A stretch of DNA of 64,000 nt from Cheiracanthium punctorium. Lineage: Eukaryota > Arthropoda > Arachnida > Araneae > Cheiracanthiidae. Of this stretch, positions 1 through 11,000 are shown piece by piece; position 1 is the first letter of the stretch; each line of letters starts with the position of its first letter. The translations under genes were made by a program, and so were the position numbers. The stretch spans positions 62,001 to 126,000 of the forward strand of contig JAWZYV010006245.1 of assembly GCA_038373885.1 (NCBI GenBank), written 5' to 3'. A model generated the notes under the pieces. It did not search any database. It was given only the letters and a program-made list of their open reading frames with translations, and was not told the origin of the DNA.

Positions 1-1036
1 TCAAACGTAATTAGTTAACTAGATTGTCAATCAAGACATGAGAAACACCTGCTTACCCAGGAGTTCTAAAAACACGTAGTAATGAAAACCACAGAAAACC
101 GAAAATGCTGCTGAATAAACAATTTTCTACTTATGGAACTTCAAAAAACGTCTCTGAGCGTAATATTTGTGTGGCCGAGAAACAAACTTTACAGTAAGAG
201 TAAAAGATTAAAGAAGGATTTTTCAAATAACATTAAATTAAATTAGGTTAAATTAGCAAAGTTTATTTTATTATTACATATATATATACTTTAGCATATA
301 TTAGAAAAAATGCCCCCCAGGCTAGCCATTGTTATCACAGAATTAATGCATGCATTGCAACGTCTCGACAGAAGGAGAATTGCAAATCACCAAAACCATA
401 GGTTTCTGACTCACAGCCTGAGGTTTTGCCAATGAAATATGTTATAATTACAAGCCGTAATCAACAAACTTTATTATAAATGTGTTTAAATTGCTACAAA
501 TGTGTTTAAATTGTTATGAGGCAAATAAACATTCACTTCACTTACGGCAAACCTCAGAGGTGTGCTGTATTTTTATTACTTTTAAATAAGATTTAATTAT
601 ATATCTATACAATATGTATTTATATATAGATAGAGCGTGCATCTGAGGAAAATGTGATGGGGAGTAAAATTACAATACCTTTGTACTAAATTTGCATATT
701 ACATGAGCATGAGTATGTTGCATGTATACCTTCTCAAAAAAGTATTCGAGTGTTAGCCGAATTTCTTACTTTGTGTGGGTGAATAACTAATAATTTTTTA
801 AGGCAAACTTTAACATGAGTAGTTTTTATCAATTATTGCAATATGCACTTTTTATGTAAAACAATTTATACATAAAATTTCCATTGTACTCCAATACTTT
901 TTTGAGGAGGTGTTAGGAGAATGCGTCACGTATGAGAAGGGCCCCCCTTGAGAAATGTCTTCATGGGGCCCAAGTTAAATTAATTCGACTCTGCCTGTCT
1001 GTGGGTGTGCACGACGATAGAGTTTGGGCTCATTTT
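1..1036. other. AT-rich intergenic, no gene seen
   Basis: I see no coding region or recognisable element here. A 20-bp unit is repeated in tandem at about 478-517. The rest is unremarkable AT-rich sequence. Confidence 0.6.
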
Positions 1037-1040
1037 TTAA

Positions 1041-1830
1041 CCCTTTAATGGCCTTATCACACTAAATGGAAAATCCGAACAACTTCGCATCGCACTGGAC
1101 CCACTTTCCCGACTGACTTGAAGGCGTGGTTATCTTTAAGGGTTGCAAAAGTAAACAAACTCTCTCCGACGCCAAGTAGTCATCGCATCGCTGATTGGGC
1201 GTGGCGTTGGTATGTTTACATCGGATCGGCAGCATTGGATGGGCAGCAATCTCTAATTCCAAAGTCCACTTGAACGCGGACATAATTTTATTGACACTTG
1301 ATTCTGACATCGAGCCAAGCTGCCAAGCTTCGAACATAGTAGTAGTCGCTATTGCTCGAAATGGCTTATGACGTAGCAGGAAGAAGTACTCTGATTGGCC
1401 GAAATTTCGTCCGACTCGGATTTTTTTCCTTCGGAAAGGTAAAAGTTGGAGTTCGCCGTTGTCAAGGTAACGGCGGAGAAAATCGGCCGGAAACTGGATT
1501 TGCAAGGAAAGTTGGTCGGATTTTTCTCTGTGTGATAGCCCTATAACGCGCAGTGTTCCCGCTCTGCGAACACCGAACTCTGACGTTTTGACTGTAGCCA
1601 GTCACGAAGAATAGATGGGATTTCTATAAAAAGAGTGGCGGGTGACCTAGGCCCACGAGAATCCTTTACTTTTGAGCACGTCATTTCCCGTAAATAAATG
1701 GTCACGATACTTTTTAACAGCAACTGACATCTGCTGAAGAATGAAAGAATGCGAGAACAGCTGGATAGATTGCCCAAAGCTTGAAAAAGGGCACCCGTTG
1801 CCATCGCTCAACTTAACGACCAGTAAGATG
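1041..1830. mobile_element. piggyBac-like MITE, interrupted and truncated
   Basis: TTAA at 1037-1040 is followed by CCCTTTAA. The sequence resumes at 1547 as CGCGCAGTGTTCCCGCTC, matching the 5' part of the complete elements at 17072-17564 and 36047-36492. The right end is missing: the similarity stops where the large inverted repeat starts at 1831. The interruption is the element at 1049-1543. Confidence 0.65.
1049..1543. mobile_element. PIF/Harbinger-like MITE nested in piggyBac-like MITE
   Basis: The ends are imperfect inverted repeats: GGCCTTATCACAC on the left and GTGTGATAGCCC on the right. Both are followed inward by an AAATCCGA-type motif. TAA lies on both sides (1046-1048 and 1544-1546), the 3-bp TWA duplication typical of PIF/Harbinger. 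Removing the element rejoins the host MITE sequence CCCTTTAACGCGCAGTG. There is no transposase; the open frames inside are short and unlike known proteins. Confidence 0.6.
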
Positions 1831-2109
1831 TGTATTCGATATTTTTAAATCTGCGAAAAGATCCGAAAGATTTTGCATTTTCGCGTGTACATTATTGTTA
1901 ATTTGTAATCTTGCTACTGCGTGACATATGTAATTAAATTAAAAATAAACTCGGCTGTTCGAGCCTCGTCAGGGGGAGAAACCCCTCTGAACCATTATTG
2001 CCATATTAAAACGATATTAATTGACTATGACACTTTATCTCTCATCTTTCGTGTATTTCGCCTGGTCACCCTATGTTGAAATTTTTAGGACTGTAACCTA
2101 TTTGTAGAA

Positions 2110-2290
2110 AAATACATGGGATGCCTATTCTACAGCTTACGAAAGAGTGTCACAATGGATTAAAGTTGTTGTGAACTCCTAGTATTTAAATATATATGTA
2201 AAAAATACTTGTGAAGCCTATTCTACAGCTTACGAATTAGAGTAACAATCGATGAAAGCTGTTGTGAACTAATAGTATTTAAATAAAATG
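2110..2290. repeat. Two 93-bp tandem units
   Basis: The word GCCTATTCTACAGCTTACG begins units at about 2123 and 2216. Each unit ends near TAGTATTTAAAT. The same pair is present inverted in arm R at about 43980-44160, so it predates the arm duplication. Confidence 0.7.
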
Positions 2291-3901
2291 AAAATTTTAA
2301 ACAATCCTTTTATCAAATAAATGCCACCTTCACGGAGTTTATAGAAATCGGTGGTTTACGTAACACATACTAGCATTTTCAGCGGACATTTATTCATACT
2401 TTTATATCGCATTTTCGTGTCTCATTTTTATGTCACATTTTCAATAAAGGGATAAGAGATAAAATGGCATAGTCATTAATAACCAGTAACGTATATGCTT
2501 GCTCCATTGGACGTCATTGAACTAGTCATTAGAATTTTTGCGCATGTGTTATTGTTATCACGCTCATGCTTACATCTTATTGTCGTTGCACTTCGCAGGG
2601 TAGAAATAGCGTCGCTTTTGGTACTGCATACGTTAGTGTATTATATAAGTAGATACCTCGCAATTCCATATTCAGATTTTTGATTTTAGCGGTCAGATTT
2701 AGGAGGAAATTAAACGACGAAAGTTCACAGACGTATTCAAACTGGACACTCTATAACCCACTCATACTCTTTTTAAGAAGTCGTTTTCACTGCGTGCATG
2801 GACGCAGTCAACAAAGGGCAAACATTGACAAGTATTGCAAAATTCTTGAAAGTGACGATGTTTCAAGAGTTTGCAACGTGAAGACTAGTGAAACTCCATT
2901 TTTGACAGCAAAAAAATGTTCATTTTTATACATAGGGATAGATACTGTAAAAAATTATTTTTTTAAAAAGTATTCCTGGTGCCTGTTAATTGCTCTAGGG
3001 AGGTCCTAGGTTTTCCCAAGGGGGGAGGGGGGGCTGAGCCTTCCATAGCTCCCCTAGTCCCCTGGAGTGACGACCCTTTCTATTCCGCAAAAAATCAGTC
3101 ATTAGGAGAGGGGGTCGCTGAAAGAAGTATAAACATTTGTTTGCCAAAAAACCCCATTAAATATTGTTTGTTTTGTTATTTATGAAATTGAATACCAATC
3201 TATAAGTGATCATGCAAACATATTTTAAAATTTTGAATTTGAATAAAATAATTAGAAATTTCAGATTGTTCCATCCTCTTTTCTCTTTCGTCTTTATTTC
3301 TCACAGTATTTCTCTCTCAACTTTATTTCTCACATCTGACAAAATCTATTTGCTTTAAAATTTGCTTTCTGAAAAGTAACCGCCCACTTCCTTTCCGAAT
3401 TTTCTTTTTCGTGTGACTCTATCGCATCCATGCACTCCTACATCACTAAAGTATTTCATTTCTTAGACATGTCTCTCCTCCAATCTAAGATTTGCACGTA
3501 ATGTGTATTTATACTTGAACCTGCTGTCGATTTGCAGCAGGGATGGATGCGAGGCGAGACAGACATTCTTAACATTTCGGTACAGGGATTTTGCGAGACG
3601 AGACAAAGCTTATAGGCTGTTTTGCGAGACGCGAGACTCTTGTATTTCGTTTCGCGTCCGTCCCTTATTTGCAGCAGAGCGACTTGTTTGGATTGTGGTT
3701 TTTAATTACGTTACTTACAGAAAAATGCAAGAAAATTTCCGGACAGGAGTCGCGATCGGTCACTTATAGAGGTTGGATGGTCTCTTCTAGAGGGCATTTG
3801 TACATTAAGTAGATAAGGTAAAAATATTGCTTGCTATAACCGGAGTTTGCTCATTGAAAGCGAGATTTTCTCCCGTAGATTTCACATTGTACCAACCCAA
3901 T
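2291..3901. other. Arm L backbone with a degraded pogo-like copy, no gene
   Basis: No convincing coding sequence. The short open frames at 2495-2683 and 2680-3009 have counterparts in arm R, but only because the DNA is duplicated. Between about 3050 and 3830 the sequence resembles the pogo-like element at 41564-42296 (GAGGTNGTCGCT-type and TATAGAGGTTG-type words), but the terminal repeats are not recognisable. Confidence 0.5.
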
Positions 3902-4369
3902 AGGTTACAATCCTAAAAATTTCAATAATGGGTTACCAGGTGAGATACACGAAAGATGAGAGATAAAATGGCATAGTCCATTAATATCCTTTTAATATGG
4001 CAATAATAAAACTAAATAATTAGGGGGGTTCAAGGGGGTCTCCCTCTGACGAGGCTCGAACAGCTGAGTTTTATATTGATACATCTATACAGTCAATTCC
4101 AGTTGCAGTGAATCTCCGCCCCACCACGGCACAGTGGTTATGCCACTGAAAATGGTAGATGGCCGAAGTGTGAAGGTCCCAGGTTCGGGTCCCATCGTGC
4201 GTCTGTCGATCTAACGGTCTGGAATTTTGGTAGGTTTTCTCCGGATGTACCGTAAATACGCGTTAGAACCCCTTAGAAAATCCTCCTACCAAGGCACCCC
4301 CCCCCCTTGGCAGATCGCCCTAGTGTAGCGTTGCCATAATATCACACAACCAACCAATCTGTACCAACC
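3902..4369 (+). mobile_element. tRNA-derived SINE-containing insertion with 14-bp TSD
   Basis: The insertion is flanked by TGTACCAACCCAAT at 3888-3901 and again at 4370-4383, and arm R lacks it near 42345. The 3' half carries RNA polymerase III promoter boxes: an A-box-like GGCACAGTGG at about 4128 and a B box GGTTCGGGTCC at 4182-4192, about 50 bp apart as in tRNA. The 5' half (3902-4085) is a copy of the sequence at the outer end of each arm (inverted at 1925-2095, direct at 44165-44345), so the insertion looks composite. A 3' tail fragment of the same SINE lies at 52734-52833. Confidence 0.65.
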
Positions 4370-4801
4370 CAATGTTTCCGATTTCCTCGTTCAATCCGGG
4401 CTCGTTATAAGCGAGCTCAACTGTACCGTGAAACTTCTCGCGAGCGACTACCCTCCGTTCCGCAAAAAAATCGGTCGTTAAGAGAGGTGGTCAATCAAAG
4501 AAATATAAACATTGGATAGCTTTGATAAGAACACTAAAAAACATTGTTTGTTATTTATGAAACTGCATACTTATGCGCCAGCAATTACGCAAACATATTT
4601 TTTTAATTTTAAATTTTAATAAAATATTTAGACATTTCGGATTACTTCACTGTTTTTTCTCTCTCTGAGATTACTTCTCTGTCTACGTTATTTTTTTACA
4701 TCTGACAAAAGAACATTTATCCTGATATTCTTCGTGCATTCTTACTGGGCCATCCTAAAATCTATTTGCTTTAAAATTTGCTTTTCAGGTTATGCCACAA
4801 C

Positions 4802-5286
4802 CAGGCCCTGATTACCGCACAGGCCAAGAAGGCCACGGCCTGGGGCCCCAAAATTATTAAAATAGTTCAAGCTGTATTCTTAGAAGAAATGAGTTAAGCT
4901 AAATTTTTAACAGTATGAAAATAAATAAAGAGATATACTTTGACAACACGTACCGCTGAGCAAAAGGGTTTGTTTAATCTATTTCCAGGAATAAAACAAA
5001 TGTCATACAAATCCCAAGAATTCCACCAAGAAGTATTCTTTGGCGTGAAATCATTTGATCCTGAAGTATAACGTCTACATTAAAAGTGAAAAATTTGTGA
5101 ACTTTAAGTTAAAACTTTTGTACTAGAGAGTTTGAAGCAGAAGCACCTCCCCCCCCCTTATATATGAAATTGCGAAGAAAATCTGTATATTATGATTATA
5201 AGTGGCATGACCAATAAGAAATGAACGCACAGGGGCCCCGCAAAAGTACTGGGCCTATGGCCTCCGAATGTCTTAGTCGGGCTTTG
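4802..5286. mobile_element. hAT MITE with perfect 8-bp TSD
   Basis: The element begins CAGGCCCTGATT and ends with the loosely complementary TCGGGCTTTG. GCCACAAC occurs at both flanks (4794-4801 and 5287-5294). In arm R the site near 41925 is empty, with a single GCCACAAC. It is distantly similar to the hAT at 8774-11295. Confidence 0.85.
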
Positions 5287-6049
5287 GCCACAACGAAAAG
5301 TAACCGCCATCTTCCTCACTTAATTCCCATTTTCGCTTGATTCGATCCCATCATTCAGCCGCTCCAACTGTATAATCACTCGATTCTCAGACATGTGTCT
5401 TCTCTAACCAACGAGATTGGTACACGTAGCTGTTCTGAGAATTTGCAGCGGAGAGACCGGTTTGAAAATGGTGTTGTTTGTTTACATTAATTCCGGAAAA
5501 ATTAAATAACATTTTTGGACAGGGATATAGGACCGGTCGCTTATAGAGGTTGTCTGGTCTTTTCCAGAAGACCTTTTAACAAAATCTGATGTGTCCAACA
5601 CATGACTTCCTTGCACGTCTATTAAATAAAAATGTTTTCTACGCACTTCCTCTAAACTTATTTGTTTGAAAGAGATAAAATATCAATAATAGTAAGGTTT
5701 AGCGATTTCTAGCCAAATATTTCGATATCGCCAAGCTGAGTTCAATTTGAAAGATTTCCTTCTGACACTTTATTTGGCGATATTTCACCAAAAGCCGACA
5801 AACTTGAGATAGTTTGCGAGATTTTGGGGATAGCCACAGTAGTCATTGACCAGACTTTCAATGAATTGAATGCATCCATACACCTTAATGTATTTAAAGT
5901 CATTTGGCTCACCCTATAAATAAATTCTTAGTGGATTGCTGTCAAAAAAGATATTGAAAACAGTTAGATATTATAATATAGTTCTAAATACAAAAGTTCA
6001 AAATTCTACATGTTAAAGTTTTAGAGTTATACAAAATACGAAATAATTT

Positions 6050-6265
6050 TTGGCGCCAAATTTGGCGATATTTCGGCGAAACTCGTCAATGTCGACGACA
6101 TTTGGCGAGATATTAAGCATGGACCAACAATGACAGATTATCGCCAAATTTGGCGATATTTCGCCAAAACTCGCCAAGAACGATGACAAATGGCGATACT
6201 TTGGGCATGGACGAAATGACTGACTATCGCCAAATTTGGCGACATTTCGGCAAAACTCGCCAAAG
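6050..6265. repeat. Palindrome-rich tandem units with TTGGCGA motif
   Basis: Two to three units of about 100 bp each contain CCAAATTTGGCGATATTTCG followed by CGCCAAAACTCGCC and then a TTTTGGGCATG-type tail. Each unit is largely self-complementary. The array is repeated inverted at 40025-40250 in family A copy 2. Confidence 0.75.
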
Positions 6266-6505
6266 TCCAGGACAGTCGGCGAGATTTTGGGCATGTACCA
6301 AACAATCACTGTCTGCAATTGTATTATATTGAAGATGTCCATAGACATTAAAGTACTGAAATTCTTTTCGGTGGTCCTGTAAATAAACTCTCCAGTAGAT
6401 TGGAACCAAAAATCGAGATGCACAACTAGATGTTACAACAATCTTATATATAAAATTTCATAATAGTTTTTGAGGTTTGAGAGTTAAATATACACACACG
6501 TCACT

Positions 6506-6531
6506 AAAAGTCGCCAAGCTTGGCGACTTTT
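6506..6531. repeat. 26-bp perfect palindrome
   Basis: The half-site AAAAGTCGCCAAG is followed immediately by its reverse complement. The matching site in arm R (39762-39791) is 2 bp longer on each side, giving 30 bp of perfect dyad symmetry. It lies inside family A elements. Confidence 0.85.
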
Positions 6532-7140
6532 GGCACAGTTCTTGAGGGAGGCACGTGACCGTGGTCGGACCATTACCTAACTTATGTGGTAAGACGGTAT
6601 TGTGCTTGAAATGGATGAATGCCCCTAAAATTGCCATTGACCGTAATGTATTGGAAATCTTTTGAGTGTTCCTGTAGCAGAACTGTAAATGATAAAGACA
6701 CCTTTTTTAATGGAGAAATTCATTTTCTAACTCTTTTCAGCATATATCACTTCTGAGTCGTTTGAAATAGCCCAATACCTCTAAAAAACGCTTTGATGAA
6801 TTTCGGCCCATAGAGCGTAATGTATTTCGAATCTTTTAGGCGGTTCTGTAGATAAACTATCCAGTCGAATGGAACCAAAAGGGGAAGTGCACAACTAGAT
6901 GTTACAACTATCCAAAATATGAAGTTTCGAAATTCTACGCCTAATAGTTTTTGAGTTAGGCGAGTTTAATGAATTTCGGCCCATAGAGCGTAATGTATTT
7001 CGAATCTTTTGGGCGGTCCTGTACATAAACTATACATTCGATTGCAACCAAAAGGGGAGGTGCACAACTAGATCATAGAACAATCCTAAATATCAAATCT
7101 TAACATTCTACGACCAATAGTTTTTGAGATATGCGAGTTA

Positions 7141-7198
7141 CATACATACGTACGTACGTACATACGTACGTACGTACATACGTACGTACGTACGTACA
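7141..7198. repeat. (ACGT)n microsatellite
   Basis: Runs of ACGT are broken by ACAT. The motif is self-complementary. It sits between the internal tandem units and the 3' hairpin of family A copy 1. The counterpart is 38920-38983. Confidence 0.9.
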
Positions 7199-7615
7199 GA
7201 CGGCATGGAAAAACTGACCACAATAGACCGGCCGCTGGTCAAAATGAGTTGCGGACGCGTTTATATGATCGTGCATGCTAGCCTACGATGAGATGCATCG
7301 AAAAAATTCTTAAAATTAAATTTAGAGGTAGTCAAAATCGGTTTTTTAGTCGAAATTTGGCCCCCAAAATTTTTCGGGATCACATTACTTCCTTATACTA
7401 CGTACAAGGAAGTAATAAAGTAGATAGGGTAAGAAATCGGTGCCTTAAAAAATGGGTCATTGGAGGAGGGGGGGGTCGCTTAATAGAGGTGGTCGCTCAT
7501 AGAAGTTTCGCTGTATTTATTATTTATTTATTTCGAGAAAAATGTGTCTGCTTGATAATTGAAAATGGCTGTGAGAGTGAATAGAGATTTTGTTGCTTAG
7601 TAGAATGTTACTGAA

Positions 7616-8761
7616 TCTATAATAATAAAAATGAATGTTTGTAAATCTGTCTGTCTGTATGTGTGCGGTCTCCAGACAAACCTACTGCACGCAGAACTCT
7701 GAAAATTTGAATATATAAGCCTATGAGTCCGATAATGTGCACCTGAGAATCAGAATTTTAAAATTTTAATTACTTTTTTAATTATTAATTAAAAACCGTT
7801 TTCAGGATGCCATGCTCGGCGAGTTTCGCCAGCATGATACTGTGAAACAAAATCGCATGCATTGGAAAACATGAAATGGCACGGAAATTTAGTCAGTTTT
7901 GCGCCAATCTATATCAATAAAAATGAATGTCTGAAAATCTGCATGCGTGCGATGTCCAGAAAAAACTACTGGACGCAGAACTCTGAAAATTCGAGCATAA
8001 TGAGCCCATTCCTTCGGTAATGTACACCTGAGGCTCCGAATTTTTAAATTTTAATTGCTTTTTAAATTATTAATCAAAAACCGATTTTAAATCGTCATGT
8101 TTGGCGAACTTTGGCCTCATGAAAAGATTTATGCTTCAAGTGAGTGGTAACCGCAAAAGTAAAAAACCGTTTTTTACGTTGCTATGCTTGGCGAGTTTCG
8201 CCCGAATGCTACTATAAAACAAATCGTTTGCATTTGAGAAGCATGAAATAGGTCATAGATTTTCGAAAACCTAATTTTTGGAGACTTATTTTTGGCGCCA
8301 ATTTTGGCGATATTTCGCCAAAACTCGCCAAGTTTGACGATTTTTCTGTCATTTGGCGCGTTTTTCCTAATGGGACCTTTTCATGAAATTTTTTATGGTA
8401 CTTTTTATGGTATTTAATACATGTAATGACCTAACATTTCCTAATTTTAAGAAATTTAAATCGAAAATTATGGATTTTACAAGATAATTTGCTTAATTGG
8501 ATGAAATATTTAATAACTCCAGCAATTTTAATGCAAATGACACGATATTTCTGGGGGAAATATGTGACGGCCACGGTAGTGAGTTGTCTTTAGTGGTGCG
8601 TTTGTAAGTACGTACCTGAAACTCTGGAACCATTATCTGCACATTCTGTTATACAATTGCGGCCTAGAGTACTAATCTGGAGTTGCAGTTTACATGTCAG
8701 ATTTTGTAAATCGCATAATTTAGGGGTTCACGGGCAACGCCGCGGCGTGCGGGACTGCTAG
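7616..8761 (+). mobile_element. Non-autonomous Helitron
   Basis: The 5' end is TCTATAATAATAAAAATGAA and the 3' end is CTAG (8758-8761). The element is inserted between A (7615) and T (8762). Arm R near 41450 has the empty site, GAATTC in place of GAA[element]TTC. A GC-rich hairpin (ACGCCGCGGCGT core) ends about ten bases before CTAG, as in canonical Helitrons. The 5' 160 bp or so is repeated internally from about 7915. There is no Rep/helicase frame. It contains a block at 8292-8362 that is nearly the same as the TTGGCGA palindromic unit of family A. Confidence 0.85.
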
Positions 8762-8799
8762 TTCAAAATACAACAGGCCCGGACTGGCCAGGTGGGCCG

Positions 8800-9473
8800 T
8801 AGAGATGAGACGGGCTCAGCCCGAGCCCGAGGGCCCGAACCGGACTCGGGCTCGGGCTCGTGAAAAATTTCTCCTTTATTGAACATACTCCTTGAAACAC
8901 ATTTTAAAAAGTGATTCATGGGGAAAATAAAAGTAGTCAACTCCGGTTAGAGTGAAGCTCTGGGGACCATCCAATTTCTTCCACTCTATTCGAAGTTCAC
9001 TAAAACCCAAGTGTCTTCATGATGGACAGCGATACTGTATGTGAATCGGGACTCATGGTTTGCGTTCACTATAGCCGATGGTTCACTATAACCAGAGTTG
9101 ACTGTACTTATGGAAAAAAAAAAAGCGGCACTGGTGCCTAGAAGGGGCGTTAAGCTCTTTGGATATTTCAGAACGGCGGCATATATTGCTTAGTGAGTCA
9201 AGTGAAATGATATTATTTGATAAACATGGATATATAAAGAATTAGAAAGTGCATTGAGAGTTTGCAACTCTATTTGTCCTTTATTTGCACAAACGGCAAA
9301 ATTCATTGTATTCTATCAATGAAGTAATTGGATTTTTTTTAAATCTTAGCTGAAATTTCGGGCTCGGGCTCCGACTTAAATAAAATTGCTCGGGCACGGG
9401 GGGGGGCTCGGATTAAAAGTCCTCGAGCTCGGGCGGGCTCGGGCTTCAAAAAATGAGCCCGAACTCATCTCTA
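8800..9473. mobile_element. hAT MITE B, copy 1 (GCCCGAG-rich ends)
   Basis: The ends are TAGAGATGAG and CTCATCTCTA, followed inward by iterated GAGCCCGAGCCCG-type sequence. The flanks GTGGGCCG (8792-8799) and GTCGGCCG (9474-9481) match at 7 of 8. A second copy in the opposite orientation is at 9980-10530. No coding capacity is seen. Confidence 0.8.
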
Positions 9474-9979
9474 GTCGGCCGGTCGGCGATCGTCGAGGGC
9501 CCCGTAGAGGCCCCCCAGAATGGACGCACTGCATTATAATTAGAGTCATTTGATAGAGTAATTAGATTATATATTTCCAAGTAATCTTACGTCTTTACAC
9601 AATGGCGGAGCGGAGAACTTTGAAACCCCGCCGCTCGAAGAGGCAGGGGCCCCAAAAGCTCTAAAATAGTTAAAATGTTTTTTTTAGGCACGCAAGACTC
9701 AATTCCCAAATATGACATATTTTAATATTGTATTCCCTCTAAATCAGTGGTTCCCAACCGGGGGGTCGCGACCCCGAAGTGGGTCGCCATGCCTTTTCAG
9801 GGGGGTCGCAGCAGACCGATTTTGTAGGAAATAAATGGCAAAATATTTCCACGTTTCTCTGCCATGAGACACGCTTTCTCCCTTTTCTCTTTGTAAAGTA
9901 AAAATCCTTAGTCTCATCAGGGCGCTTGTATCCAATCTACAAAAAACGGACGTCGTAAAGTGTATCTAGGAGTGTCAAC

Positions 9980-10530
9980 TAGAGATGAGTTCGGGCTCAT
10001 TTTTTGAAGCCCGAGCCCGAGGACTTTTAATCCGAGCCCGCCCGAGCCCGTTCAATATTATTTATGTCGGAGGCCGAGCCCGCCCGAGCCCGAAAGTTTA
10101 ACTAAAGATGAAAAAAAAACTCAATTACTTATTGATAGAATACAATAAATTTTGCCGTTTGTGCAAATTAAAGACAAATACAGTTGCAAACTTCCAATGC
10201 ACTTTCTAATTCTTTGTATCCATTCTTTATCAAACAATGTCGGATCTCATGACTCACTCAGGAATATAAACCGCCGTTCTAAAGTACCCAAAGAACTTCA
10301 CGCATCTTCTAGTCACCCGTGACTCTATTTTTATTTATTTATTTTTTTATAAGTAGTTTTATTTTCCTCATGAATCGCCTTTAGAAACTGTTTCAAGCAG
10401 TATGTACAATAAAGGAGACATTTTTCACGAGCCCGAGCCCGCCCGAGCCCGAACACAATTGTGAATTAAAGAGCCCGAGCCCGGTTCGGGCTCGGGCTTT
10501 CGGGCTCGGGCTGAGCCAGTCTCATCTCTA
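9980..10530. mobile_element. hAT MITE B, copy 2, nested in element C
   Basis: The perfect 8-bp duplication GTGTCAAC lies at 9972-9979 and 10531-10538. The ends are TAGAGATGAG and CTCATCTCTA. Element C copy 2 has the unoccupied version of this site near 11568 (GTGTTAGC), which fixes the insertion as later than element C. Confidence 0.85.
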
Positions 10531-10679
10531 GTGTCAACCCATTTTGAAAACGTGTGCACTAAAGCAGAAGTATCGGAAATAGAAATTGCAATTAATTTAA
10601 GGAGAGAAATTATTAACCACCTTGAAGCTCTTATATCTTAAATTCAAAATATATCCCAGAGCTCACAATGAACAAGAGG

Positions 10680-11000
10680 CGGCACTCGTGCGAAATCCAC
10701 TTCACACATCTTTAGAGGTCGCCGATCTTCTTGATAAAGCGCGGGACGAATTTTTGAATTTGCAGAATGACTCCTCCAAGATGTATACCAAGAAAAATCT
10801 TTCATTCAATTTTGGTGTGCTATGCGTCACTCATATCCGAAAATTTCTAAGCTTTCGCTTCCAATGTGAGTGCCATTTGCATCCACTTACATGCGTGAAG
10901 TTGAATTTAAAACTCTTTCGTAGATTAAGACAAAAGCCAGTCATAAATTATATGTCCAAGATGAGGTTGGCTTTGATACTATTCAGCCAAGGATAACATA
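10680..11000 (+). pseudogene. hAT transposase C-terminal remnant (element C copy 1)
   Basis: The translation contains DEFLNLQNDSS and, after a frameshift, a SYPKISKLSLPM-type segment followed by STYMREVEFKTL. This order resembles the dimerisation (hATC) region near the C terminus of ZBED/hAT transposases, where a YP.LS..A....PF.TTYLCE..FS.L pattern is usual. The frame is broken by at least one frameshift and by stops. It is not functional. It parallels 11753-12060. Confidence 0.6.

Larger units (their letters stand above)
5585..7415 (+). mobile_element. Rolling-circle-like element family A, copy 1 (Helentron-like)
   Basis: It begins TCTGATGTGTCC and ends AAGGAAGTAA before T. The subterminal motif ACTTCCTTGCAC near the 5' end is complementary (11 of 12) to GTACAAGGAAGT at the 3' end. 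The 3' end folds into an 11-bp stem (ATTACTTCCTT / AAGGAAGTAAT). Inside are tandem units rich in TTGGCGA palindromes, 150-bp-class repeats and an (ACGT)n tract next to the 3' hairpin. No protein is encoded. Arm R has an uninterrupted target near 41655-41685. Other copies: 38705-40751, 53540-55740, and fragments at 45485-46069 and 61800-62240. Confidence 0.65.
4426..7513. mobile_element. pogo/Tigger-like MITE carrying two later insertions
   Basis: The terminal repeats are of GTGAAACTTC...GAGCGAC type, flanked by TA (4424-4425 and 7514-7515). The uninterrupted homologue in arm R is 41564-42296 (733 bp). Here the element is split by a hAT MITE (4802-5286) and a rolling-circle-like element (5585-7415). 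Subtracting these leaves about 764 bp, close to the arm R copy. No transposase frame remains. Confidence 0.65.

Noticed and set aside
2495..2683. 62-codon frame conserved at 43587-43775
   Set aside because: Same reason: duplicated non-coding DNA. Substitutions between copies change residues freely.
4119..4192. tRNA gene
   Set aside because: A and B boxes are present, but the sequence does not close into a proper acceptor stem, and it sits inside a retroposed insertion with target duplications and a 3' tail. It is a SINE head.
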